Part shown: one piece after another, positions 23,485 to 36,400 of the stretch
How the letters are laid out: each line of letters begins with the position of its first letter
How positions within the stretch are numbered: position 1 is the stretch's first letter
Assembly: GCA_900074885.1 (NCBI GenBank)
Contig: FJUW01000019.1
Coordinates: 62,001-126,000, forward strand
Direction: 5' to 3'
From: Rhynchosporium graminicola
Taxonomy: Eukaryota; Ascomycota; Leotiomycetes; Helotiales; Ploettnerulaceae
DNA length: 64,000 nucleotides
Made by a program: the position numbers and the translations under genes
The notes under the pieces: generated by a model
The model's database searches: none
Seen by the model: the letters and a program-made list of their open reading frames with translations, nothing else
What the model was told of the DNA's origin: nothing

Positions 23485-24599
23485 GCCTATCGGCTTAGTT
23501 TCGTGGACCTTATTACCATATCAGTATTCGAGGATCTTTATCGGAGACCTTTATCAGAGGCGAATAGGGATAGTTACACGCGTAAAAGCCTTCGAGGAAT
23601 ACTGCCTCCTTGACACAGTTGTTATGAGACGCTTTCTCCACATTTTGAGGGCGGACCGAGTGTTATTGAACAGTTTTGATCGTTTAAGATTTATCGCGCA
23701 GTTTCTATCACAGGACGTGACCTGCTTTTTTGCTTGTAGAGTGCTTTCGTGTAAAGATTGGCTTGAACAACCTTACATCATTGCAATTTCTACATGCATC
23801 GACACGTGAGACGTACACGTGACCTTCAGCCTGCCATGGGCCGCTCTCGCTTTATTGTTGTCACTTAAGCTGCAGTGGGTTTTCAGCACATTTCTACAAA
23901 TAGAGAGTACTTGAAGTATCCGAAGGGAAGGTCGGACTTCTTTTGATCCTCCATTAGCATCAGATATGCCAGACAATTCGCATGCGCCATTTGACCAATC
24001 GCAGGCAAGCGCTTAACTCCCATATAAATTTGCGACTTGATATGCTTGCTCTCTAGACGTTTACTCAATGGATTATTGAATCTTTTGAACTTCCACATTC
24101 ATACCAGTGAAATAAAATAAAATTTGGGGTCACTCGTACGCCTAGCAATCTTGAAAGGGTGTATGCAAGAATTTGGAATGGACAACAATCGCGACGTCCA
24201 GGACTCTGCTTGCCGGACCTGTCTCGGAGGCCGAGTTTTTGATGTGGATGATGGTTTATCATTATCCAGTTCGTCCCCACTCGCAATGACGGCTGCAATA
24301 CCTGTGGGCTAGCAGTCGAAGTACTTTTGAAGTGCGCTCCTGGCCTCACGAGTGATTCCGATGGTGAAGTACAGGTGGATGCATACTGCCATGAACCTAT
24401 CAACCATTTCCTAATTTGTAAGCAGCGTTTTATTTTCAGGATAAAATACAGCTTGGCTGGCTCGCCACCGGTTCTCAGCTCGCCTTCCAGCTCGATTTGT
24501 TCAAAATTCAGGGCATGTTCCATGTTTCTGGTCGCAGTCGCAGTCAGTCATGGGGCTAAGAAATTACTAGGCAGAGGTATATTTCACAGATACTGTTAG
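23485..24599. other. Intergenic, no supported gene
   Basis: Overlapping short frames on both strands (for example 24065-24523 minus) without recognisable domains. The right end may contain a decayed 5' part of the HET-domain relic that follows (a CRTCLGG-like stretch near 24210). Confidence 0.45.
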
Positions 24600-26216
24600 A
24601 TTTAGGAGTGCTCCCATCTGAATACACTGGATCTGACCAGGCTCTGGATATTGCCCTAGCATGGATTACCGAGTGCACTTCCAAGCATGAATTTTGCAGC
24701 GATGGCTCTTCTAAAGTGCTTCCAAGCTGTGTCTTGGACCTTGGAGACGACGACTTGTGCTTCAAAGCAAAGACCACTATTGGAGATGGCAGAAGCTTCC
24801 GCTACGCTGCCTTCAGCCATTGTTGGGGTCTATGTGGAAATGATCATGTGTTCACCAGAGCGACAAACAATTCGTGGTTACAACCCTTCCTGGTCACGGA
24901 TCTACCTCAGACATATCAGGATGTTATCGTGGTCGCCAAATAACTTGGCCTGCGATACATATGAACCGATTCGCTATGTATCATCCAAGATGACGTGGAT
25001 GATTGGAATTCGGAGTGATTGAGGATAGCTGAAGTCTATCAGAATTCATACATCACTATCGCAGCAACCTGTGCAGCCATAGTAGCACACGGATTTTTTC
25101 TACTGCTCCATCTATCTGCCGGCCAGAAACTATATCTTGCCTTTAGAATGGTGCCAAGTGTCAGGTGTATGCATCTGCAAGTCTGTCCCATCACGACCAC
25201 TTCAATCTCAGTCCATCCGAAGACTGGGCCGCACTAGACTCACCAGAGATGCCTCTATTGAGTCGTGCATGGGTGTACTAAGGAAGGATCCTGGCGCCAG
25301 AACACTTCACTTTATGAAAGAAGAGCTTGTCTTCGGGTGCTTAGAGGAGAATCGATATGAATGCAAGATTTTTTCATCTACAAATACATCCGTCAAGCAT
25401 CAACATGTCAATTCATTTGGAGCATCGCTCACAAGAATTCACGGCGATCAAGGCAGCAATCAGGCCTCACGGAAGTTGCAAAATTGTTGGCGCACTATTG
25501 TCCATGAATATACCAAGCTGTCGATGACTTTCGAGAAAGACAAGCTGCATGCGCTCTCCGGTATCGCAGTGCAAATTGAAAGTTGTAGGGGAGATACTCA
25601 CTTAGCTGGTCTCTGGAGCTCTTCTTCCCTCCAAGATCTTTGTCGGCGGACGATGCGACCAGTTCTTCAATCAAGACCAAAGATTTGGCGTGCACCATCT
25701 TGGTCTTGGGCAGCTGTCAACAACAGCGAGGCTTATGGTCATCATATTATCGTAGATCTACAGCATGCAGAGGTACATTCATTTATCTGCGATGCTGCTG
25801 TCATCGAGGATTATCTTGACACATTGGGAAGATTGACATCTGGGTATGCGGAATTATCAGGCACCCTGCACGACAGAACACTATTTCGAAAGGGTTCAAA
25901 TGACTCGGAAACGAACGTTATAATGTGCAGATAGGTGGGACTGTGATATCAAAGCAGCCACGAAACTGTATCCAGATTACGATCTCGATGGGTATCTTAA
26001 TTCTGGATCTGCCCAAGTATCGTGTTTCTTGCTATTCACACACGCGACAACAATAGTCGTCTTGGCTTTGCGAACAGTGTGGACTGAAACTGCCACATAC
26101 GAAAGCATAGGTCTCTCGTATACTGACAGTGGAAAGGTCATTCGAACCGGGTTCGCGAGTCAGAATGAAGATCGTATGGGTTTTTATAACATGACGGCTC
26201 TTCCTGGGAGTTAAGC
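24600..26216 (+). pseudogene. HET-domain (heterokaryon incompatibility) gene, decayed
   Basis: The frame at 24608 gives HET-domain hallmarks in order: RYAAFSHCWG, LPQTYQDVIVVAK, then LGLRYI, DSLCIIQDD and AEVYQNSYITIAATCAA. The last three are interrupted by TAA at about 24943, TGA at about 24965 and TGA at about 25018, where intact relatives have Gln, Trp and another residue. A frameshift follows near 25130, and another lies around 25290, where the usual LLSRAWVYQER region changes frame. A long C-terminal frame (25137-25934) includes WRAPSWSWAAVN, the typical HET tail. HET proteins trigger cell death after fusion of unlike strains. This copy cannot make a complete one. The stop types fit mild RIP. 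Confidence 0.85.
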
Positions 26217-28714
26217 TGATCTTGTTGAATTGGAAGAAATTCACCTAGTCTGTTGTTGTCAACTTGGCCGATGCTACCATTTTCTGCGGCTCGCAAACCG
26301 AAGTGAACTTCATATCGAAACAAAGTTCGAATTCTACTTGCTTCTATTCAAATCCTCAATTGACATAGGAGACCCGAGGAGTATCAAGAGCAAAGTGATC
26401 AGTTTTAGCTTGTCAACGACATGCTTTCGGTTTTGGAAGGAAAGCTAATTTCCAAATTCATTAGCGCCCAATCCATTCTGTGGTAGGACGTTATTGTTAA
26501 GTTAGGAGGAAGTAGTGGGGATTTATATAGACTCGATTTCAGGAAGATCACCAGATCTTGCTCCTCAACTCAATGTATTCGCTCATCCACACCTGTAACT
26601 TCTTTCTCTAATATCTCTATACTTGATCATCAATTCACCCACCCTTCAGGGTAGTATATGAATATCCCACTCCATGATGCTCTCCGTCTACGCACACGCT
26701 GAAGCCTACTCCAATCAATAAGTTGCGCAGCCACAACAGTGATGGTTATCTATATCTTTGCTAACTCTCTTGACTTATCAAATAATATGTGTTTACTTAC
26801 TCGAGCAGCGTAGACGTATAAGCGGCAATCTCTAGGCTACGGACAGGATTGCAACTACATTGCTTTTGTACGGAGATCAAATTTGGGTTTCCGGTTGCTG
26901 TTCAAGACAGTGCTATCATTCGTAATTAAATCCATATATACAGCCGGAAGAGTTGCGTTAAAGACCTCTTTCTTTATCTGACACTCTTCCTTGGTCTGAC
27001 ACTTTTCCTTTGTCTGACACACTTCGTTGTCGAGTGAGGAATCTATCGTCTCATTTCCTGCGAAGAAACGAAATTCGTGCGTGGTACTTCTCAAATGCTC
27101 CGCTACCTATTTCATACTGTATCCGAAAGTACGGCTGCTTTTAGTCTGTATGTATCCTCGATATCGATTGCGATTCTGAAGAACAAGACATGGAAGTCCG
27201 AAGCTGGGTTAAGATACCTTTATTTATGAAGCCGTTTGTTCCTACTGCGCAAGGCAGTGGAACTTTCCACCAAGTCCGTTTCCGAGGAGTTAGTTATATG
27301 ACGCCGTGCAATACTGCCATCCTAAACGAAGATCGAACCATTCAACCAGATGTTGGAATGCGAAAGACCTGTAACCTTGTCAGTTTGTGACATGTGAAAG
27401 AAAATTCTCGGACCCGTGAGTATATAAGGACTCGCAAGTCTTACTCTCATGAAGAGATTCCAGTCCGTTGACTCGGAACACTCGCAGAGAAATTGCAGTG
27501 TCCCTATTCGTCGAAGAGAGGTATGAAAGTCACGCTCCTAGCTTATCGAGACTTGCGTTCTAGATTCCTCTACTATAATCCTCAATTTGTACGGTTTATC
27601 TGGCGAGGCTATCACCTATTCCCTTCTTTCCTTCACATCGGAATATTACCTTTATGACTTGCTCGGGAGTCGGTACTGCAACGTAAGCTTGAAGCCCCGT
27701 ACGAGTGGATTTTATCTTCCCTCCTTACAACTTGTATATCTTCACCGGTCCGCAACCAAACAATCACTATCACGAAACACAACAAACAAAAGTCCGAGGC
27801 ATTATCAAAAAAGTCCCTATCTCACCTCCAAAAAAAAAATCAGGACGTTTTTGCAAAGGGCAAGGAGTGTCTACCTCATCAATGATTCCGCCAGATATGA
27901 GAATAGCGAGATCTGTCTGCTGAGTTTTTCGCTTCCTTGAGACGCGTGCGTGTATTGTTCTGAATGATGTACTAAGCCTAATTGCAATCCAGACAAAAGA
28001 GATGGGAGAGAATGACGAGTTTCTGTCTGGTCATGAAAGTGATGCTTGCCCTGAACAGGGTTGATGAGTTGTCTTTGAATGGTTGGTTTGTTATCACTTG
28101 GGTTTACGATTGTCAAAGATACCTATGTGAAAGAACACAATTCCTCACCCGAGATTGGCAACAGCTACGTGCAACATGACATGACATAACATAACATCAC
28201 ACAACCCTCTCAAGAGATACGAAAACTTGTCACTGGTGCGTGTAGCCTTCCACAGCCTCTTTTTTCTGTAGATCATATATCGCGCGCGCCATTCGTCTGC
28301 TGATTTCCCAGCAAACGAAGGATTTCTACAGCGTTGGCTTCTCTTGCACTCTCTGATATTCATTTCTTGGTGGTTTAGATGCATGCGGGTGATGTGAAAT
28401 GAAGATGGGGCGATGTGTGTTCTATACGAAGCGGTTTTGGGCGAGAGAGACGAGATAGGCTGGGTACAGTACAGATAACTGGAAGCAAGCTTAGGGAGAG
28501 TATGCGAGTTTAGTTGCTGAATACGTGCAAGTGAAACGATTGGGTGGGTACATGGAATTGGACATTGAAGCGATAAGTCGAGGAAATAACCCACGGGTTT
28601 GTTTTCGGATGATAGGTGGTCTAGATTTACGATACTGTACATTTTCAAACAAATTTACAATTACATAATTCATACATGGTCGTGTCAAAGTATCCAATAC
28701 ACGACCCCGCAAAC
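26217..28714. other. Intergenic region, minor tandem repeat, no supported gene
   Basis: An 18-bp direct repeat starting TCTGACAC lies at 26977-27023 (a little over two units). An open frame at 27190-27390 has no recognised content. The end near 28600-28714 is the 3' side of the ATPase gene that reads leftward from 30297. Confidence 0.5.
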
Positions 28715-30297
28715 TCACTTCTTCTCCTCCCCCTCATCCTCAACTTTCTCTTCCAGCACAATCTCCCCAACCCTCTCCCCCTTCCTCATCCCCTCCTTCA
28801 ATAGAAGCCTATACTTTCCACCCATGACCAAATCCTTCGCCACCAGCTCTCTCGTCCTGCCCAAAGACTCAATATCACTAATCCTCTGCAGCGTCGCCTC
28901 GAGATGTTCATCGAAGCCCTCTTCCTCGCAAATCACCCTGAAAGCACGCTGCATAGGTACCGAATCGGCGCGTACGAAAGCCGAGGATGTGATGGTGAAG
29001 AGGTTGACGTGGTCGTAGTCTTTGATGAAGTCGGCGCGGGTCATGATTTGACGTGCTTTGTGCAGGGGGATTTGGGGGATTAGGTGAGAGCCGTCGGAGG
29101 GTGAATAGGGTGAGGATTGGGATTTTTCGGCGGCAACGAGGGCTTGGGCTAGGACCATTGCTGCGGACTGGTTGAGAGTGTTAGCTATCTTTCTTTTGTG
29201 TTGCCGAGTAGGCGATTGCTGGGGTGGAACGGGTGAGGTAAAAACTGAATTGATAGTGTGCTTACGGCGTATTTCTGCTGATCCATTACATCGTCATCCA
29301 TTTCCATACCCAGAATCCAGCATTGATTCAGGAACCAGCGCTTCTCTGTCTCCATGATCGCATCGCATGTCTCGAGCATATCTTTAGATTTCGCAACCCG
29401 GTTCAGAAATGTAAGACGGCCGCCGACGCGGTCATAAACTTGTTCCAGGATCGTCTGGTCTGGCTTCTCGCTGAAGTACTTGAGTCTGTATTTTGATAGA
29501 GCGGACATGGCTTGATGCTTGGGGAGGTCGGTGATCGAGGTTACTTCCATACGAGTAGCTAGTTGCTTCAGTCGTTCGTAAACCCAGTAATCGTCGCTGT
29601 TGAACACCATGGTAACAAGATTGCTAGCTGCCCATTGCTCTGCACGCTGTTGTAGGAGTTCCAGCAAGTCCCGACCATCTTCATCATCTCGAAGGAGATG
29701 AACGGCGTTGATGATAACAATTAGAGGTTTACCCACCTTTTGCCGCCTTTTGAGAGCGACCTTTTCTAACTTGTTGAATGCTCGCTCAATATCAAGCAGT
29801 GGTGTGCTTTCTCTGGGTCCTCGTTCCGAGAAGTACGACCCTATGTAATCTTCATGGAACTCAAAGTCGAGGGCCTTGCCTAGCCGAACTCTGAAAATCT
29901 CCATGTCCGCATGGGCTTCAAACATGCTACATCCTTCGCCATCAACTTTCTGCATGGCATCCAGCAACATACTTGACTTTCCCGTGCCCTTCTCACCGAT
30001 TAGGAGATGATAATGACCTCTATCTTCTCCTTGCACGATTGCATCTATCTTCGCTTGCTCATCTCGTAAGATCCAGTGCTCGTCCGTTTCTTTACTAAGT
30101 GGTGGCGACGTGATAGAATTGGGTATCTGTTTGCCGATGGCCGCGAGGTCCAGCACAGGATCACCGGGTTGGAATGCACCCTCCATTTTGTGAATGACCA
30201 ACCATTTGTAGAATTTGTGGTACATATACCCACCGAGAGCGAATCCAGTTCCCAGGACGACAATGCTTGCAAAGGCAGTGGCGGCTGCCTCTACCAT
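28715..30297 (-). CDS. Membrane-anchored P-loop (AAA-like) ATPase
   Basis: Two exons, 30297-29266 and 29167-28715, flank a 98-bp intron (GTAAGC donor, CAG acceptor); the frame is kept and the product has 494 residues. A hydrophobic helix spans about residues 8-27, so the protein is probably tethered to a membrane, perhaps mitochondrial, although no clear targeting sequence decides this. Walker A is GEKGTGKSS (101-109). The expected Walker B strand is PLIVIINAVHLL (191-202), where the usual Asp/Glu pair is replaced by Asn-Ala, so hydrolysis may be weak or absent. A helical lid region with DLPKHQAMSAL and a C-terminal winged-helix-like part (ADFIKDYDHVNLFTI) follow. It ends in an acidic/basic tail. 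Its exact role is unknown to me. Confidence 0.85.
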
Positions 30298-33200
30298 TTT
30301 TCGAGAGAGTGGTACATCATCTTCATAGTCTCTCTGTGGCCGAGATTGGTAATTCCGCCTCTTAGACGGATGCTGTGAATCTCCTTGTTGTCAGTTAGCG
30401 AGTATTCTCGGAAGCGGAGGCTCGAATCTCGGTGTGGACTGTCACATGATGTGCACGTGATATGCCTCAGCCCCAAGATAATAAAATAAATACACATAGG
30501 TGGGTATGGTAGAACCAGCGGCGGCTTTTGGAACAGTCATCAGGTCATTTGGGAGGTAATCTCTCTGCCGACATCTCGCTTCCAAGGGGCTCAGAATCTG
30601 GGGTGCATGACCTGAGACCTGCGACCTGCGACCTGCAACCTGAGACCTGAGACAAGGCCGAATACCTGGGCCCCTCGTGGCGAGATGGGATGCATCGCGC
30701 GATATTGAACATGATGCACCTTCATAGCTGGACTGCATGCACCACCACACCACAAGGCATAATATGGCATAATATGGGGGGGGGNGGGGGGGGATCCGAT
30801 GCGATCTAGATCGACTCACGCAGTTCTCCGACATCTCCTTCTTCGCCTGGATGACTGGTGGCGATCCCCGTCCTTCTTGGAGTATCGAGGGGGGACGTCA
30901 CTGGTCTTGCACCTATCCAACGGCGCGTCAAGACGCGACGTAAATCAGCATATCGATAGATCCGCTGGAGATGCACACCGGGCTTCTTCATCGTATATAT
31001 AGTATGGCCGGTGTGCGAGATAGCAGATTGGCAAGGGCAATAGAGCAAGCCCGATGGGACTCAGGCCGATCGCATGGGTCAAGGCAAGGTGTATTGGGCT
31101 GGAGAGATCATTGCTGCTGCTTGCGTTGGAGGTTCTTCGTGATGCTGTGTTGTTGTTGGGACTACCTGCGTGTGGGGGGAGCTGCAGTGAGTGAAGTTGA
31201 AGAAATTATGCTTGGCAGAGTCACGTTAGAGGCCGTGGGGGAGTTACAATATTGTACTTGTACAGTACTCAATCATCCGTGGCGGGCAACTTACTTCGTA
31301 CATTCATATAACCAACCAACTCATCCCCCGCATGAAAATCATAAGAGAATCAGTATGATCTATTTCACGTGCCATTGAAAAGTTCCGACGAACAGTAATT
31401 GCGGTGCTAAGGCAAATAATCTAAGTCATAAGGGATCTTGCTCAGCCGGTTGGTTATTGTAATCGACCGAGGGGTAGGTACAGTACTGTATGTAGCAAAT
31501 GCGGCAGGCATGAACGACCCCAATCAGGGGTCATTAATTACTTGCAAACGCTTTGATTCTTGACTGCCTCCACCATTCTCTCTCGCGATTGCAACCTTCA
31601 CAACTTCAATTTCAGATCACAGGATACATCGTTCATTCCCCGGGAATACTCATATCATCCTGACACAAAGGGGGTTTATCTTCTCTTCCTCGCTTCCGGC
31701 CACTGGTATTTCCACTTGTCGGTGTTTGCTATCACAGCAAAACATGATCCGCCACCTCCTCCCTCCTCTTTTCTAGATCTCCATATGGTATATACTTCTG
31801 GAATGAGATGACTAAGAGCTGTACCAGAATACTGTGCCCATGCAAGGTGGGTAGGCGGGCACCTACTTCGCAACGTCGCACAACATCCCGCCTGGAAAAG
31901 ATCCCTCATCACAAGTCTGCATCAGGCACCTAGGCTGGAACTCAATGAGCCGCGACGTTACAAAGTTCCCTCTCCAGCCATTTCAATCTTCTGGAACTTC
32001 TGGAAGCTTCATAAAAATGAAATGGCATTTATTCCAAATTCCAAAACCGACTTCTGGATTGTATAGCCGCACTATGACGGGAGCCAAGTCACAGACAATC
32101 GTTGGCTACGGATCACATCAGTCGAGGTGGGAGATGAAGCCCATCGACAGACGGTCAATTCGAACACAACATGCGATCATCTTTACTAGAAATGGCTCAT
32201 GACTTGTCATCACCGACCGGTGACAAATTGCCCCCAGACTCCCGTGGAGAGTCCCTACCAGTGAAGCACTTCCGAACATTGTCCTTTCTGCCCGCTTCTG
32301 AACGCCTTCTTCATCTATTCAACTAGTATCGAGTCTGCAGAGAAGTACGACCTCTCTCTCTGGTGTCTTCGGTTACAGACCTATAGAAGATGTGCCACAT
32401 GATAGACTTCTTCTCATGGCACGCATCCAATCCGAAGCTATCCTTTCTTCGCACGGACACCAAAAGTATTTCCAGATCTGTCATATGACTCGCCGAGCTG
32501 GAAACAATGTTTTCATCAACCATATGCACAGACTCTGGGGAAATCTCATAATTCTCTTCAGATTGTCATTTCCAGATCGCTGTTATGGGATTTTGCGACA
32601 TGCTTAGGCTCTTCGCATGGATTCATAATGCCTTTCTAACCTTAGTCTTCCATTTGTAGTAAGGAAATCTCACTGCCGATCTGGATTAAGGTTGAAAAAG
32701 ATTCTGATTGCCGGGAGCTTTGCATGATCGCTTCAAGGAAGCTCCCGGCTATTGTGCCTTCCATACCGACAATCTGGGGGCCAGGGGAAGCTACACACCT
32801 GAATAGCATTGCATGAGGCTTCTATGCGACCCTTGGAATTGAGATCACTTCGGCCTATTTAGAGAAATAGCCATGGAATCTTCCCGGACTTTTTTGCAGG
32901 GTTGCATTCTGCTCGCATGGCTGAAAAATGCCGGAGGGAAGAGAAAATACGAGACGGAGCCGGCAAGACATGGTCTAGACAACTACCTCTATCCCACTTC
33001 AGTAGGCAATCCTTCTATTCATTATCATCCACCCAGCTGCATAGCTTCCAAATTTCCTTTGATATTGTTTTGATCTTCAGCTGAGAACATCAGAAGGACT
33101 CCTGCTAGCTGCGTATACATCAACAAGACAGCATTGGAACAGACTGCTGCTGGGAGTTCTTATTGCTTCGCAAAGGAAGGCTGTGCAGATACTTTTACTT

Positions 33201-33465
33201 TGTTCAGACCCGAGCGTTACTACTGGGCGGCTCTTTGCTCTGAATAGGTATGAGAGGATCGAACTAAGGAGAGACAAAGAGCTGACTTGTTGTGGAAAGT
33301 CAAGCACTTACTACTGCATCAGATAACTACATCAGAAAAGAAGCTGGAAGTACTGGGCAGGAGGTTACAGGCCATCAATAGGGCAATGGTGGTGTTGAAG
33401 CTGGCTTATTGTTTTCTGTTGCAGGCTGGGTCTATTGAGGTCAAAGTTTTTGCCTGTTTTTCACT
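30298..33465. other. Long intergenic region with a short tandem repeat and one N
   Basis: A 7-bp repeat of the type ACCTGAG/ACCTGCG runs over about 30610-30652. A G-run interrupted by N lies at 30778-30793 (N at 30785). No coding frame with recognisable domains is seen; frames at 31560-31811 and 32392-32607 look random. Pyrimidine-rich stretches before 33466 may belong to the promoter of the next gene. Confidence 0.5.
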
Positions 33466-36400
33466 ATGCCTTCGAGTTCAGTTTCCCCCTCGTCTACGCG
33501 GTCGGGCGCGACATCAACGTCACCGACCTCGAGAACCTCCATAAATTCTCCCGCAACCTCAACCTCAACCTCCACCTCAACTGATAAAAATCTCGAGCCA
33601 CTACCGTGGATTCTGCATCACATTCTCGAATCACACGCGACTTGCGAGTTGCCAACCAGTATCATGTTTGCTATCAATTCAGGTACGTTAAACTTTCGAG
33701 GTTGTTGACATTTCTTTCACTTTTCGAGCTTGTTGACATTCCTTCGAGTCGACCACTGACCTTGAGGCCTTGGTCAGAACATACCCCGATTGAAAGAGAT
33801 CTACTCTTGGTGGCAGCTAGACGACCAAGGGAAGTTGGTTCTGGCGTTCCTTTCCTCTCAAGATCGGATAACCCCCTCAATCGCAGATGCGACTGTGGCA
33901 GATATCAGGGCCCCCGCGCTCGCTGCAGCTGAGCCGGACTTTGATCCTCTACATTGTCCAGATGATCGCTTCATGGACCGTGGTAACGAGGAGTTACTCA
34001 AGATTGGTTTCGCCCATCTCCTAGGTAACGCAGCCAAGCAGGAAATCGACTTTGACCCTCAAAATCGCAAGGCTCTCCCAGCCCACTTTGTGCGGAAGTA
34101 CTGTCTTGATAGGGTTTTTGTTTCTGATTTCAAAGACGTCAACTTTGACCATGCTCTGACGGCTCTTGACTATCTGCGGGATTTGGAGTACACCCGTCGG
34201 ACTGCTCTGCGTCAAGCAGCTTTAGGTCTGGGGATCAATGAGCATACCTGGCGGCGTGTACTTTGGGGAAATGTACCTGCCTTGAAATGGGTAGAGGAGA
34301 CCCAGGGAAATGAGTTGCGAATCGAATTAATGTACTCCGACTTGTTTCTCGATCTTAGGATATGGGTAAGTCTCCGATTGTAACAAAACAGAATGACAAT
34401 ACTAACTTTGGAGGTAGACCATGACAAGCGTACTGCTCGCCAATGACTTCAACAAGGCAGCCGCGCTGGCTATGCTCAACACACTCTTTCCTCCCGCCGT
34501 TCAGGATCTGCCTAATCCTAGGATAAACCCGAGGGTTTTGTTGGAACAACGCGCGATCTTTTACAGATACACTCTTAGTGTGGAACAAAATGATATTGGA
34601 ATCGTGATCGACTTCAAGGAAAAGCTTTCCCAGCCAGACAATCGACATCAGTGGCCTATGGTCAGGGGGACGCTGGAGAGATACACCAACTTGGCGGAAA
34701 AAATGATTCAACAAGCGAGTGAGGCTACTGATATGCTTAGATTTCGAGTTTCGGAGCCACTAGACTCTCCGAAGCCAGCGAGAGGCTTTACTGCCACCAG
34801 CTTCGAGGCCTTCGACAACCCAAGAACAGCTCCCAAAACTCCAAAAGCCAAAACCAGCTTGAACGATATGCGTGCGAAGTTTGGGTTGAACAAGAAGCCA
34901 AGTCAGGTGTTTGGCGGACAGAAAGAAACTGTGTACTCCAAATCCATGGTCAATGTTAGCAGACTCCAGAAGGATGCCTTGACCCATTTACCGGTGGAGG
35001 TCAGAGGCAGAAATCCAGAACCTAGAAAGCCAGAACCCAGAAGTTCGCCAGTGGAGGTCAGGGGCAGAAACCCAGAAACCGGAGGCCCAGAAGCAAGAAA
35101 CCTGGGGCTTAGTCGCACCACGCCAACTACGTCTCAGCCAACGTTCGATAATCTGCTGTCCATCCGTCCTCGCGGTCTCTCTAAGCCGATGGGCTTTGTG
35201 CCACCTCCTCTGGACGAGGTCGACAGAATGGTTGGATGTGATCTTATGCACAGCCCATGGAATGACCCGGATGAAGAAGATGATGTGGAGACTCCAGGCT
35301 CAACTCCAAAAGTTTCGTTCGATTTTGATTCTGCACTTGGATTGAGAAGTGGACCTGACAGTCCAACATTTTCGTCTCCACCATTTTCGACGGATGCTCA
35401 TGCTCATGTTCGGTCCAAGCAGTCAAAGCCCAACCTCCTGATTGATACCGAGTCGGCCACAAGTAAACAACCAGCTTTGTCACCTTCTTTGCAGTCAGCT
35501 CGTGCTTTTCTGAAATATCGAGAACCTACTACACCTACAGATACTCGTCCACAGACTGCTGATAACCCAAACATGGGACGTCGTGGTCTGAGACCCCGAG
35601 GATCCTCGAAGAAGTTGTATTCTGGCTTCGATACTCGGCAGACTGAGCGTTTCCCGTCGCTCGCAACGCTGCCGATCCAGCGACGAGAAATAACCGAGCC
35701 GGCTATGATACCTGAGCCGTTAAATATCAACCGACCACCACGGAAGCCGAGTACACCAGTAACGTCGAACCTGAGCTCGTTCCCGCCCCGCAACAACTTC
35801 AACAGAGATCAAGACTCTCCCGCACAAACTGTAGCAACCAAGAGCATTACCTTTGCTGACTCTCCAAATATCCTCAATTCTCCTTCGCAGGAGTACGACG
35901 AGTCCCTCGCAGTCAAGAAAGCACCCTCTAACGTTTTTGCGAACGCGTCACGTCCTTCAACCAGCTCTGAAGCTTCGCTGAGGCCGATCCAGACAACATC
36001 TACCGTCTCATCTTCAGCTTCGCGACGTCTACCTTCAGACAACCTCGATTTCCTCAGTCGTCCCTACACAAGCTCTTCATCAGATATGGAGTTCCTCTCA
36101 CCAGTCATCAGGAAGAACACCAGCTTGTCGAGCTTCTTCAACGGACGTAAGGCATCCACTCCTGCTTTAGCGGACGAGTTCAGCCGCGGCGATGGTTTGG
36201 GCATTTTCACCGAGTCATCTCGAGCAGCCGATGAGAATGGGGCTACAAATAAGCAAGTTAAGAAGAAGAGTAGTTTGAGCGCTTTGATCCATGGGAAATC
36301 TAAGCAAAAGGAGAAGAGCGGTGATCACGATCAGCTTATGGCTACGATTGCACAAGGTCCTGGCGAAACCGCATCTGTACGCAATCCAGTTGTCAAGAAG

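Noticed and set aside
26977..27023. Possible CRISPR-like or other spaced repeat
   Set aside because: An 18-bp direct repeat without spacers, in a eukaryotic genome; an ordinary tandem duplication.
35404..35802. 132-codon minus-strand frame
   Set aside because: Antisense to the 33466 gene in high-GC coding sequence; no recognised content.
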